From Ectocarpus siliculosus (Eukaryota; Sar; Phaeophyceae; Ectocarpales; Ectocarpaceae), in NCBI GenBank assembly GCA_000310025.1, contig FN649741.1, positions 4,811,705 through 4,875,704 on the forward strand: 64,000 nt of DNA, given 5' to 3'. The position numbers were made by a program, and so were the translations under genes. The notes beneath the pieces were generated by a model. The model searched no databases. It was not told the DNA's origin and worked only from the letters and a program-made list of their open reading frames with translations. Shown here in pieces: positions 1 through 10,936 of the stretch. Every line of letters starts with the position of its first letter. Position 1 is the first letter of the stretch.

Positions 1-451
1 AAAGACGTCATTGGGCGAGTTCCGCTGAACAGTAGGTCTATTCCCACGTCCGACATGAGACAGGCGGCATCTACGGATACTTGACACACAGCTGGTCTAT
101 GACCGGTAGGAGGGCCCTGTTGAAGAAACACCGGGTGTGAGGCTATTACGTTTGTCAACGCACTTGGTTCTGTGAATACAGCGATGGGTGACGAGTCGTG
201 GACGATGCCGGACGTGCGCCTTCCGCGAGCGACGAGTTTTAAATGGTACCAAACCGTAGCCCCCAAGCTCCAACATAGCTAGCTCCAAACCAAGCATCGT
301 TTTGCTACTCTCGGTTCTTCTGTTTTCCCCACCTGTCTACGCTTTCTCTCGAGAATACCTTCAAGGCGTTGGGGATTTGGGTCATTTTTGTAGATGGGGC
401 GAAGAATCCGAAACGCCGCCGCCTGCGCTTGATGTTCGTTCCTCGCTCAAG

Positions 452-3400
452 GTATCCGTTCCTGCTGCCAAACCTTGTGGGAGCGTCTTGCGCGCTCGTT
501 ATCATGGTCCTAGTGATAATTTACCTCCCGGAGACGAAGGATTACGCGACCATCGCGGCGAAACGTGCTTTTCTGCAGGAGCAGCAGCTGCAGCAAGAGC
601 AGCAGGAGCATACCAGGTATCGTTCCCCTTTCAACATCTCTTGGTGTTAGACGCCATACATCTGGTTGCTGCGCGTCGTGGTTCGTCCAGACGAAGATTC
701 GTTTCCATGACAAGCCCGCAAAAAAGTCTCCAGATTACCTCGAAAACCCTTCGCGGTATAAGTACAACTCAGCAGCGCTGTAGGTTTGTCTTCTGTTGCT
801 CGCACAGAGCGTACTACCAACAGGCTGACATCGTTCCCGAGGTACGGTCATCCGCATGGGGGGGCGCCGTGGAAAGTTTACAAGAGCACCCACCCTGAAA
901 GCGTGTTGTTTAGGAACGTGCTACGCCGTTACGCCCTTGCCGCAACATTTTCCCTTGTGGCAAGGTTACCCGAAACCACCAGTTTGATTGGAATTTTGCC
1001 GTTCTGGATCACCTAGCGTAACATATGGTGTTCGTCTGGGATGTCTTTGTACATCAGTTGTTTCAAGAAGATAGTTTCTCTCCAGTCAACAACAGCAGCA
1101 GTGCATAATTTTGGTTTCATCGGCTCCATTCCAGCTTCGTTCGTTCGCGTCCTACTCCATGCGCCCCCACATGCGTCCCCAGCGACGGCGTCAGTAACGG
1201 CTGCAGCGAGGCGATGGCCAACGGCACTAATACCAACCGCACCAATCGTGACGAACCACCACCCAGCAGCCCTACCGGCACGTCCGACGTCGACGAGAAA
1301 GGGGAGGAAGAAGAGATTGGGATATTCGGTCGTCACGGACTGCTGGTCACCCCGCACGTCAAGACTCTTCTCACCCTTGGATGTGTGGTGCAGGTAAGGG
1401 CGCGAATGCACAAACCTATTTCGGCGCACCAACCAGCAGCACCGCCGGCAGCGATTGTTGGCAAGTAACATTTACGCCAGGCTCGCTGCCTAGTCCAAAC
1501 TCACCGTTGGTGAAAAAATATTGATGATCGCTGACCGTCGTACGTTGTCGTTGTCGTCGTCAGGGCGTAGAATGAAGTGCTGTCCACTATTCGCGACTGA
1601 CCCTTGGACAACGTCTCTTGTCTCTCCCTCGAAGGCGATGCCAGGCAGAGTAGCGGTCAGATATGGTGCGGCCGTGGAGCTTAAATTGACGTCGACCCTA
1701 CGTGTTGATTTCGTTCTGAGCGCTTGGGGGTGCTACGTTCGAGACACTACCTTGCTGCGACCCCCCCGTTTAGTCTGGTTTGCTAAGAAAACGCGTACGT
1801 GCTGTGCTTCATCCAGGCCATGTGGGGATGCCTGGAACAGAAAGTAGCATGGGGCGCCAGTGCATGATATGGAATACCCGCGATCGAGGACCCCTACTCG
1901 TACGCATAGTTGACTCGAGAATGTCCTGTTTCACTAGTGTACACTCCCCCGTTGCCCTCACCACCACGTCCTCCTTCACGTGGCAAACCTACTCGAAACA
2001 GGCGCTGCAGATCGGCTTCGAAGAAGCGTACCCTCTTTTCGCGCTCAGTACTCCTGATGTGGGAGGACTTGGCTGGAACACCTTTCAGATCGGGAAGGTA
2101 AGGCTCTTTGTCGCTTGCCCATTCGTGGAGTGGGTGGAACACGATCCGGCAACACAGGATATATGGCGATGTTTTATGGCTTGAGGTCGAACCCGTCAGG
2201 GAAATCGACCGCACATGTGTGTTCTACATCATATGTGCCGATTTTGCGGCCAAATGACCCGCCGCCCGCTTGGGATTCCGCCGTCCGCTTGTGTGTCAAC
2301 TACTTCATCGCCGGCGTACACTCAGGTCTTGGTCATGACAGGCCTCTTCATGGCCTGCTTCCAGCTGCTTCTTCTCCCACCCTTAATCAAGGTGGTGGGT
2401 ATCACGAACTGGCAGCGCGTCGGATTCGTTGTGGGGGCGCTTGCATTCATCGCCATCCCTTCCGTGAGGTTGCTCAGCTGGAACTACCCCTCCCTCTTCT
2501 CGGCATCGGTGGCGGCCAACACTTTTGCCTCGTGTGGTCTAGCTGCGGTCAGTGAATGGGAGCGCGAGGGAGAGCGGAAGCACTTGACTCTTTCCGCATT
2601 CATTCACGTCGTCACGTGTTTTGTACGGGAGTCCCATTCAATTCCGCTATGTGTTCTTGATCATTCACACGTACCGACGGATGCCATCATCAACAGATTG
2701 ATTCAGGCAAAGGATGCGAAACCCAAGCTAGATCACACCCACCACACAGCAGGTCAAAGCAACATCGACAACCCAATCCGTAGAATTCGTCGACTGTGCC
2801 CTTCCACCCTGCCCACAACCCTCTAACTAAACCGTCCCCGACGAACTCACAAATACGACTTATTCTTGAAGCGCGTGTAGTGATACTGCGAGTCATTGCA
2901 CTTCCTGAGGTTGCCCTCGTCTACATGAGAACAAGAGTGTGCGCGTCGAGCGACATCAAACGGTACAGTTGCGGTTCTTAACCATCTACTCCGATCCCAC
3001 GCGTTAACGCAAACAGGTAACCTTGGCAATGTCGGTTGGGTCGACCACTCTTGTCCCTTCAAGGATGCGCGGGAAGCTAGGTGGACTCTACAACATGGCC
3101 GAGAGCCTGGGCCGATTTTTGGGGCCGGCGGGGTTCGCCATCACGTATGCATGGTCTGTTTCTCCTTCCAGCTCTGCTGCAGGTTTCGATTGGGTGAATT
3201 TCCGCTTTGTGTTCTGGGTATCGGCGGTGCTCCTGGCTTTGTGCGCGGTGCTAGCATGGCCGACGCTAACTGCCGAGAATCTGATGCAGGGAGAAGTTGA
3301 GGACGCTGTCAGCGCGTCGATTACTCCCCATTCTTCAGGTTCTTCGCCGCGACTTGGACTTGGAAGGGTTTTTTTCCGCAATAAGAATGAGCAGCCTGAC

Positions 3401-3472
3401 GCTGACGTCCACATTGAAGACTCTTTATTGTCGAGAGTAGAAATAGTGAAACGAGAGACGGACATGGTTTGA
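452..3472 (+). CDS. Major facilitator superfamily transporter, C-terminal part (5' end outside window)
   Basis: Five exons join in a consistent phase: 452-616, 1183-1393, 2002-2097, 2326-2547 and 3017-3472 (stop TGA 3470-3472), giving 382 codons. The first exon encodes a hydrophobic helix followed by LPETKDY, the usual end of the sixth helix of MFS transporters of the ZIF-like/tetracycline-resistance type, preceded by FLLPNLVG. The second is a charged cytosolic loop rich in Asn/Thr/Glu ending in helix 7. The third holds PLFALSTPDVGGLGW, typical of the 7-8 loop. The fourth is two hydrophobic helices. The last has PSRMRGKLGGLYNMAESLGR, the conserved 10-11 loop, then the last helices and a polar tail. 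So this is the second half of a 12-helix membrane carrier; N-terminal exons lie upstream of base 1. Substrate cannot be read from sequence. Family call is firm; exact first acceptor (452) is the least certain boundary. Confidence 0.85.
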
Positions 3473-3996
3473 GCCAGCCAAAGTATTTTTAGACCGAGGT
3501 TTGCGCACGGGCGTGTTCAGTACTGAAATATTGATGAAATGCGTGTTGAGCGATTGCTCGTATTCAACAGGAGGCAGTGCACAGTGGCATCAAATGTGCT
3601 TTACATGTATGCATACATGCCGCTAGATCGGGGTTTCCATGATAAATGGCTTGGCCATGGTGAGTTTTAAAACAATTTTCGATGGGTTCGTTGATTTTCT
3701 CGTAACCTTTGGATCTGCATCTGTTGTTGGGTGGGTGGTGGTGATGGTTGTCCTTCGTCGATCCGGGGCCTTTCAGGGCGTTTCGCCGCATCAAAGCGGT
3801 AGCATTCGAACAAATGCCCAAATTCCGAGAACAGTATCAGGGAAAAGCTTGCATCAATACTTCACCGCTAACCAATCATCGGGTGGACACGCAAGACCAA
3901 AAACACCACACCAGGCAAAACAGAGTGGGAGTCCCAATGTGATGTGTTGAACTGTGTATCCACCGGGATCCTATAGGATGCTTGCTGGACACTGGA
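3473..3996. other. Spacer after the MFS gene
   Basis: No coding segment with splice support was seen. Short ORFs on both strands lack recognisable motifs. The presumed 3' UTR and polyadenylation region of the transporter lie here. Confidence 0.4.
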
Positions 3997-3998
3997 TA

Positions 3999-4210
3999 CC
4001 GTAAGAGTCGGAGAGATGGCACCCCCGTGTTAGCGTTTTTTTTGTAGCGTATTTCTCCACAACTAGGAGGGTCAACTGATACCTCTCAGGAAAAGCCTCG
4101 ACGAGATCTTTCCAAAACCACCCTTTTCGGCAGTGGTACCCCCGTGGCTGTGGAGCAATACGCTATACAAAAACACTAACACGGGGGTGCCATCAATCCG
4201 ACTCTTACGG
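3999..4210. mobile_element. MITE-like inverted-repeat element with TA target duplication
   Basis: The 212 bp segment begins CCGTAAGAGTCGGAGAGATG and its last bases are the inverse complement of nearly the same sequence. The two arms match over roughly 60 bases with few differences, including GGCACCCCCGTGTTAG and GTAGCGTA further in. Both ends are flanked by TA (3997-3998 and 4211-4212), the target duplication expected of Tc1/mariner-type insertion. No ORF is inside, so it would be non-autonomous. Related but rearranged sequences occur at 8809-9052 and 9602-9742. Confidence 0.75.
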
Positions 4211-4212
4211 TA

Positions 4213-6157
4213 GTATGCGTAGAGCAATAATGTACGTCTTTTCTTCAACTATCCACCTGAAGTGAGCAGAATGTAGTCAGCATGTGCACACGACGTGACG
4301 TGTTCGCTGTGTGTGGCGCGCCCGTTGTGTACAAGCGCGCAAAGATCGAAGACCCATGCGATACTTGGGCATGATTTCAACGAGAACATGCACCTCCCAG
4401 GGGCAAGACACTGACGACTACGGGACGTTCAGCCGGGGTCACACAGGAAGTTCACACGGTAGCTGTGATTGTACTTTGTTTAGATGGTCACATACGGTGT
4501 TTTGCTTAGGTGGCCCCAGTTTCTCCTGTCGCGGCGCCTGCCTCTTTGACTCCTATCGAAAAAAGGCTCCAGCTGTATCCTTCCCTCGTCGACCGTGTGC
4601 AGTTGGAGAAACGTCTTTGTATGTCCACGAATCAATCGCTTTCCACCGCAATTTGCGGTTTTATTTCACTCCAAAGAGGGATTTAATGTGTATTGTCGCA
4701 GGTATCTACCAACGAACGTGAACCACCTGTTTGCAAATCCAACGGTTTGTCGACTGGCTTGTCGCCGGCGAATCTCAGAGTGAGTGCTCTCAAGCTTGAG
4801 TGGAGCAGACGAACACCGCCGCAGCGGGAATTCAAGCCAATTTAAGGAAATCACGACAAACTCCCAATAACCGCTGCAGACATTGGATCCGAGTCAACTC
4901 CTGCAATTCACGACTACATACATTGCACCCCAAGTGCGCTTGGAGGTGGGCGCATCACCGCGATTGGGGGGGGAACATAGTACAATGCCGCTGTTCACTC
5001 TTTCGCTAGGCAAAATTCTTGGGGATCACCCTGCCTTGCGAGAGATACGAACGCCCCAACCAAAACCAATTGACGCCAGCGTATTTACCTTGTGATTCTG
5101 ACCGTGCTAGTAACGCTTGGGTCGCAGCTATGTAAACATGACACAACAAAAGGGCGACAAAGAACGAGCGCGCGTCACAAAGGCATCACACAGGACACCC
5201 AGACTAATATGGTACAGTAGCCAATGGTGGCAGGCGCTGCTCAATCGCATCTGACGGACCAAATGCTCCCGGTGACTCCTAGCAATCGAATCACACCCGT
5301 ACCCATGCCTTCGGAGGCCGTGTAATGTAGTGTTCACCATGACAACACGATAGCCACACGCTTCCTCCAAGCCAAGGGCTGACCAATTGATCCAGATTGA
5401 TCCAGTCGAGGTCAGAGCGGTTTTTTCATATCCATTTACTGGTTGCCTGCTGTTGCTAATCGACTCGTTTTCCTTGATCGAGGCCGAAGAGGTCCGGCGG
5501 GAACTCTTCATAAATACGGCAGCTGACGTGTCCGCTGCGGAGGTCGTAGAGTCGCCAGAACCCCCCTTCCTCTCCTGTACACCCTCCCTCCTTTTCACCA
5601 CCAATGGTGTCACTATTTCCTGGGAATCTCGCAGAACGCCCAACCCGGCGGCCGGCGTTGAGAAGCTCGAATCTCGGCAGGATGTTGAGGGAGTGGAACA
5701 GTTGGCCGAGGCCTACCCTCCCAGTCTTGACCGCCTCCGCGCACGCTGCGTCGTGCACGACCTTGACGTGGGTTCGTGATTTCAGCGCAAGCGTCACGAC
5801 CACAGCAAACGCAGCCGCAGACGGGGCGTCATCGGGACGAGAAGGTTGACACGAGGTTTACGCGAGATTCAGCATGTTCGGCCTTGACTGTTTGCGGGGA
5901 AACACAAGGTATACCATCGATGCAACGCAGGTCTGTGGGAAACCCCGATTGGAGAGGCAGTCAGCTGACGAAGTACTCTCGAGGAACAAAAGAAAGAGAG
6001 ACGACCACCACAGCCAAAACAATGTAGCTCTTTCGAAACGACCGGGGTGAAAGTTACCTGTGAATGCGTTGAATGGTTCAGCCTGGTCCTGGGAATGCCC
6101 ACAAACATGTCAACATTTGGGAGAGCGGAGCAGATACGAAAAAATTGCCGGCCCTTA
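4213..6157. other. Spacer, no supported gene
   Basis: Overlapping ORFs exist on both strands at 5128-5779 (171 codons minus, 130 codons plus). The plus one (5387-5779) has a somewhat protein-like acidic stretch, but no domain, splice partner or homologous motif could be recognised, so no gene is called. Confidence 0.35.
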
Positions 6158-6480
6158 GTTTTTTTTATTTTATTTTTTTTTTGTTCCTCACTTCAAATCA
6201 GCGCTCACAGCACTAGTGCCGTTTATTCCAACCCGTGGTCACACAGAAGAGCCTCTCTCTACCCTCCCCTCCTGCGGTACTTCGCCTTCAATTTTTAATG
6301 CGAGAAGAGTTCAGCACTCTCTTCCCTCTGTGTACACACGAACTAGCGATATCCACTTGGCCAGGAGCGGAAGCGAGAGAAAAACTTACTTTGCAAGAAA
6401 AGCTCGCCTACGCCGGGATTCGAACCCCTGACCTGACCTCTAGAAGGTTACGAGGCTACCAACTACACCACCGGGGCGAC
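6158..6480 (-). mobile_element. tRNA-headed SINE-like element
   Basis: Read on the minus strand, 6480 to 6404 resembles a tRNA. The pol III A box is TGGTGTAGTTGG (6470-6459) and the B box is GGTTCGAATCC (6426-6416), 44 bases apart start to start. The cloverleaf is imperfect: the T stem pairs at only three positions and the acceptor arms do not pair well, so this is not a working tRNA. About 230 bases further on the same strand an A-rich tail occurs (T-rich on plus, 6158-6183). Head, body and tail order is that of a tRNA-derived SINE. No clear target duplication was found. A decayed isolated tRNA is the alternative. Confidence 0.5.
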
Positions 6481-6945
6481 CAGGTTGTAACACGCCCAAG
6501 GAAGCAGGCGATCCGCAAGAATCCTCCTCGTCGTGGGTGGCGCAAGCCATAGCAAACGCAACAACCATCTCGCCTGTCTGCAGTAGATGCCATCGAAGTG
6601 TCCCGTCAAGCTGGATGACCTGCCTTAATTGGTCATAGTGGCAGGGTTACGCCCCCGACGTTGCTGGTCTACGAAGAGACCATCCACTAAAAAAAGTCTC
6701 ATGACGAACGCAAACTACCGCTTGGTCCATTCCCGCAAGAAGATGCTATATAAACGGAGCGCTGACTAGGGGCGACTCGGTGCAGAGCTTGGAAAGGATA
6801 AACAAGCAGGTTGTGTTCGATCACGTAGAGGTAGGTCAACAGGCCTACCCGTTGTAATCTCATAGAGAACTAAATACCTCGAGACACACTTCCTTCCCCA
6901 TTGAAAAAAAAAAGGGTCCATCCGCTCGAATGCACCGCGACTTGA

Positions 6946-8678
6946 GCTCACCACGAGGCTCTTGGCAACACAAAACACGTGACCGAGGACGGAGATCTCC
7001 ACTTCCCGTTCGTACACGCCCGGCCCAACCTCCGTGCAGAAGATAACGTCTACCGTTACCGGGGAGTTGTAGTAGGAACTGCCGGACAGGACGGAGGCGC
7101 AGACAGGGGGGACGGGGTCATACGCTCCGTTGTGCGCCGTTGTTCATGCACCGAGCGCTGGATAGCTGCTGCCCGAAAGCAGTCCTCCAAAGTGAAGAGC
7201 CCTCCTGGTCAGTCATGCCTTGTCTACAACCCTGGTTTACATCTTGCCTCGATTCCAAAATACGCTTGGATGTAAAGTTAGGTCGACGGACCCCTTCATT
7301 GATATCCGGGTGAATGGCCGCACAACGTTTCGACTGGAACGAATCCACAAAAAACTACCTAACGGAGAGAGGTGAAGAGAGGGGGGCAAAATGGAGTGGA
7401 GGACTTCGGACGGGGAGACGAGGGGCATCAGCTCCGCACGATACACAGTCGCTCGAAAGGTTTTACGTACCTGATGCATTCTCGGTATCTAATAGCTCAA
7501 CAACAAGCACAGCGCAAAGGGAAGTAAGTGGGAATATCGCGGTCCACACCTGATGATTCGTTGAAGGTTGGCGTTGGCGGTCAGCACTACACGCTCCATA
7601 GCATCGAAGTGGCCGATGAGGTCTCCTTCTCGCCTCCCATCCTCGTCCCCCCCCCGCCCCCCGTTGATCTTCCGAAAAAACGGTGATCCGGCAAGGGCCG
7701 TCTCGAGGGTCTTCGTTCGTATCAATTTGTCATTGTTGAAGCGATGAAGAACGCGAGGCCAAAAGACGCGACAGGGGTCGAGACACAGAGAAGGAGGCAA
7801 GCAAATAAAAATGATGGTGACAAACAGGCAGAGAGAGGGCACAGGGAGAAAGCGAGAGAGGGAGGGCGAGCTCTACTACACAACCGCGGATGAGCTAGAG
7901 GGCAATACGAAACTGGCGGTGGCTTTGGCTTCAAAGCGAGGATGAAACAAAAACATGCAAAACAGACGCAACCAAAAGGAGTACGTTGGGGCTGAGCAGC
8001 GTGCCATCGTGGCAAAACGAATGACCGGGGAGGGAGGGCCTGTTACGAGTCGACTACCCCAGCAGAACCGAGGGCATGTGCCTCATGATACCATGAAGAA
8101 TGAAGGCGCGCCAGCCACCGCCTCGGCTCGGGTTGGGTTGGGTTGGGTTGGGTTGGGTTCGGGAAGGGGCAGCAATACCACCAAAACGCATCCTATCACG
8201 ATGACGACGACGACCACCACTACCACCCCCACTACATCTTTGAATGCCAACAACTACGCAAATACTCACAGTAAAACCTGACGTGGATGCAAAAATTTCG
8301 GACTGTAGGCCTACTTCCCGCGCGTGGCCGCCCCCCTCGCCGTTCAAAGTCTCCGTGGAACTGGTTATCAGGCCGTTAGTCGGCGTAACGTTGTTCTCGG
8401 GGTCCAATCTGCCGCTCTTGACGGAAAGCAAGGATCGGCGGCGCGAGCTTTTGCCGCCGCTGGTGCCGGTGTCACCAACACGGCGGGTGAGCGAGGAAAA
8501 GGCTGACGTATGGGTGAAACCGGCGGCGGGCCCGACAACGAAGCCGGGGGAAGGGCCACAGACGAGGAAGGCCGTGCTCGCCAGCTTCAGCGTTGTCGAA
8601 GGCCACGGAGGTTTCCGGACAGTAGGGGCTCGTTCACCTCGCCCTCTTCCCTCCGAGACCCTTCTCGCCCGTTTCTGA
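6946..8678 (+). CDS. Possible multi-exon gene of unknown function
   Basis: Several short plus-strand segments look protein-like and have plausible splice signals. They are about 6955-7090 (contains FPFVHARPNLRAEDNVYRYR), 7282-7371 (DPFIDIRVNGRTTFRLERI, followed by GTGAAG), about 7567-7615 (GGQHYTLHSIEVADE) and about 8278-8678 (preceded by ACTCACAG; contains FKVSVELVIRPLVGVTLFSG; stop at 8676-8678). Phases between them were not fully reconciled and no domain was recognised. A 240-codon minus ORF overlaps the last segment (8054-8776), but it runs through the GGGTT and GAC repeats and looks like a shadow. An upstream exon near 5387-5779 is possible. Treat as a hypothesis. Confidence 0.28.
8130..8159. 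repeat. (GGGTT)n pentanucleotide repeat
   Basis: Six near-perfect GGGTT units lie in tandem, followed by imperfect GAC/CAC triplets to about 8230. This is a microsatellite within the possible intron of the unknown gene. Confidence 0.9.
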
Positions 8679-8808
8679 GGTGGGGGTGAAATCAACGTCC
8701 GAACAGCAACCGGGTTCGACCGGGTGCCAGAGGGATTACTGCCTGGGGACAAAAGCTCGGACCTCCTTTGGTGCAAAAAACATTGGGACGTGTGATGTTA
8801 TCGCAAGG

Positions 8809-9052
8809 TACTGTAAGAGTCGGAGAGATGGCACCGGGTGCGATCGTTTTTTTTTTATGGTTTTTCCTCGGGGGGGGGGGTTCGCACCCCGGTGCCATCT
8901 CTCCGACCTCGGTGCGGAAATGCAATTAAATCACTTCGATTAGCTTCTTCAAGACACCCCCGGTGTGATCTCTCCGACCGGTGCGATCCCCGATGAAAAA
9001 CATACAGGTGTTGTATGCACGCACCCCGATGTCATCTCCCCGACCGGTACCA
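8809..9052. mobile_element. Rearranged relative of the 3999-4210 inverted-repeat element
   Basis: The left part TA-CTGTAAGAGTCGGAGAGATG-GCACC (8809-8836) closely repeats the arm of the 3999-4210 element. The inverse complement GGTGCCATCTCTCCGAC follows at about 8891-8907 after a T-run and a G-run. Further degenerate GGTGNNATCTCNCCGACCGG modules continue to about 9052. It looks like a nested or decayed member of the same family. Confidence 0.55.
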
Positions 9053-9600
9053 TAGTATGGATACCAGTGTAGGCAGACGGGGTTATGACATATCGCTATT
9101 TGACAATGCTATCAGTATAGAACCACACGTGTAGGTACCGTTCTTGCTGGTTGGAAGCACACCGGTAACGGTAACGTAGGCTGGTATGTAACAGCTTTCC
9201 ATGCAGCGAGTGGTCTTGTGTTTGATGCGAGTTTGGCTATGGCGTGACGACAAACAAACGATGTCGTTTCCATCTCAGGTACGGGTACATATGGTATCAA
9301 ATGTCTCCCGCTTTCGTTTCGGTCTTCCTCTACGGATACCAGTACGTACACAGCAGTACGATAGTGTCGTGTTTGTGTAAGGTGGGATAGGGTCCGGCTT
9401 GTACGTTTGTGTCTTCGGTTGACTAGAGTGTATAGTTGGCAACTTCTATACCAATAAGAAAAAACGATATATCAACTGGCATCCCGAGTGAACCCCGGGA
9501 CCGTGCATACGTACATACAGGAGTGGCGCCGCTAACACCGCCCACATTTAGAATGTTCGCACATGTATGTACCCGGCAGCTGAAAAGGGTCTCAATCTTG
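9053..9600. other. Spacer, no supported gene
   Basis: Short ORFs only; no motif, exon structure or further repeat was recognised. Confidence 0.35.
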
Positions 9601-9601
9601 G

Positions 9602-9742
9602 ATAAGGGGTTGGAGAGACCGCACCGGGTGCGATCTCACCGACCCCGGTGCGAAAATCGAAATAAATCATGCCGTTCTTGTACTCTTTTTCTGCACCCCG
9701 GTGCCATCTCCCCGACCGGTGCCATCTCTCCGACTAATACGG
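9602..9742. mobile_element. Second rearranged relative of the inverted-repeat element
   Basis: GGAGAGACCGCACCGGGTGCGATC opens the segment and GGTGCCATCTCTCCGAC near 9718-9735 closes it, ending in ACTAATACGG before a TA. The middle (CCCCGGTGCGAAAATCGA, then AAATAAATCATGCCG) is shared in degenerate form with the 8809-9052 copy. Confidence 0.5.
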
Positions 9743-10626
9743 TAGTTTTTGTGGTGTAGCAGATCTTCGCTGCAAGTGGTGGGATGGTCTTCACAGCTAC
9801 CGTTCGTTATGCATGTTTGCACTTCACTGCGAACACCAGCACAGCCCGACCTTCGTTAGAATCTGGTCTGGGGTTGACGACGGCACTTGGCCGTCTCCAC
9901 TTTCGCCACCAACAACTGACAGATGTATGGGGCCTGCGATGATGGGAAGGGGGTTCCAAAATATGATGCCAAAGCAAACGTCCATTGATCAACAGCACCG
10001 ACGAGAATTTGAGAAATTGTCCGATGGACCACAAGTGAAATAGTGTACTGCAGTGTCAGACTGGACACATAACGTCGATATTAGGCTGGGCTTGCATAAG
10101 AATGGTATGCCGTCTCGCACCTTCATCCTGCTAAATGGGTGCAGCCTTACACCTTCGTTCTCGTTCTCCCCGGCGCTGTTCCTCTCGCCCTCCCTCTCCG
10201 TTCTTATTCGAAGTATGCCGTTGTGAGAACCCCCCAAAGACCGGTTTCTTTCGCCCAGAAGCAGGCTCTCTCGCGGCTCTTCGTCTGATTCTGCCTGTGC
10301 TGCTGATGCTGAGATGCTGGTGTGTTCCTGCTGCTTAGACGGTGGTGTAGCCTTGCGGGAAAACGCGGCAGGCCTTAGCAGACCGTCTTTGTTCCCCTTG
10401 CTTTTCTGCCGTTTTCAGAGATGGGTGCCGCTTGATGTGAATCGTAGTCTACCGCAGCTATTCCCGAACAAAAGCAGTGCGGTAGGTTTGACTCTCTTTT
10501 TGAACACACAGAGGATCTCCAATTGCCCGCCGGCAACGGCTGTCAGAGCTGTCTGTCTGACAACACGTGATTTGGAGCGGCAAAGAGCAACTTTCACGAC
10601 GGGCGTTGAGCGTGTTCGCAATCTCT

Positions 10627-10682
<56 letters not shown>

Positions 10683-10936
10683 CCCCCTCTCTATCTCTCT
10701 CTCTCTCTTTCTTTCTCTCTTAAGCCAATCTCATTGATGGCAGAGCAGCAAAAAGCAGCAAGCAAGAGCACCATCCGTGGTGTCGCACCTATCGCAACGC
10801 GCAACGTCGCACGATGGAAACGTAACAATGCCTCGCCACGGAGCCCCCTGACAGTCCCGCCAACAAGAGGCGCCGCCACCACCGCGAAAGCAGTACCAAA
10901 GTGCCAAAGTAGCAAGGACCCCGTGCAGATTAACCC
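9743..10936. other. Spacer and presumed promoter/5' UTR of the ataxin-10 gene
   Basis: No recognisable coding segment. A 216-codon plus ORF (10314-10964) spans a long CT microsatellite and is not believed. The segment just upstream of 10937 is the likely promoter and leader of the downstream gene. Confidence 0.35.
10630..10720. repeat. (CT)n microsatellite
   Basis: An uninterrupted CT run covers 10630-10680, followed by imperfect CT/TTTC units to about 10720. It lies about 200 bases upstream of the proposed ataxin-10 start codon, so it may be in the promoter or leader. Confidence 0.95.

Noticed and set aside
8054-8776. 240-codon minus-strand ORF
   Set aside because: Runs through GGGTT and GAC simple repeats and opposes a more protein-like plus frame; no domain seen.
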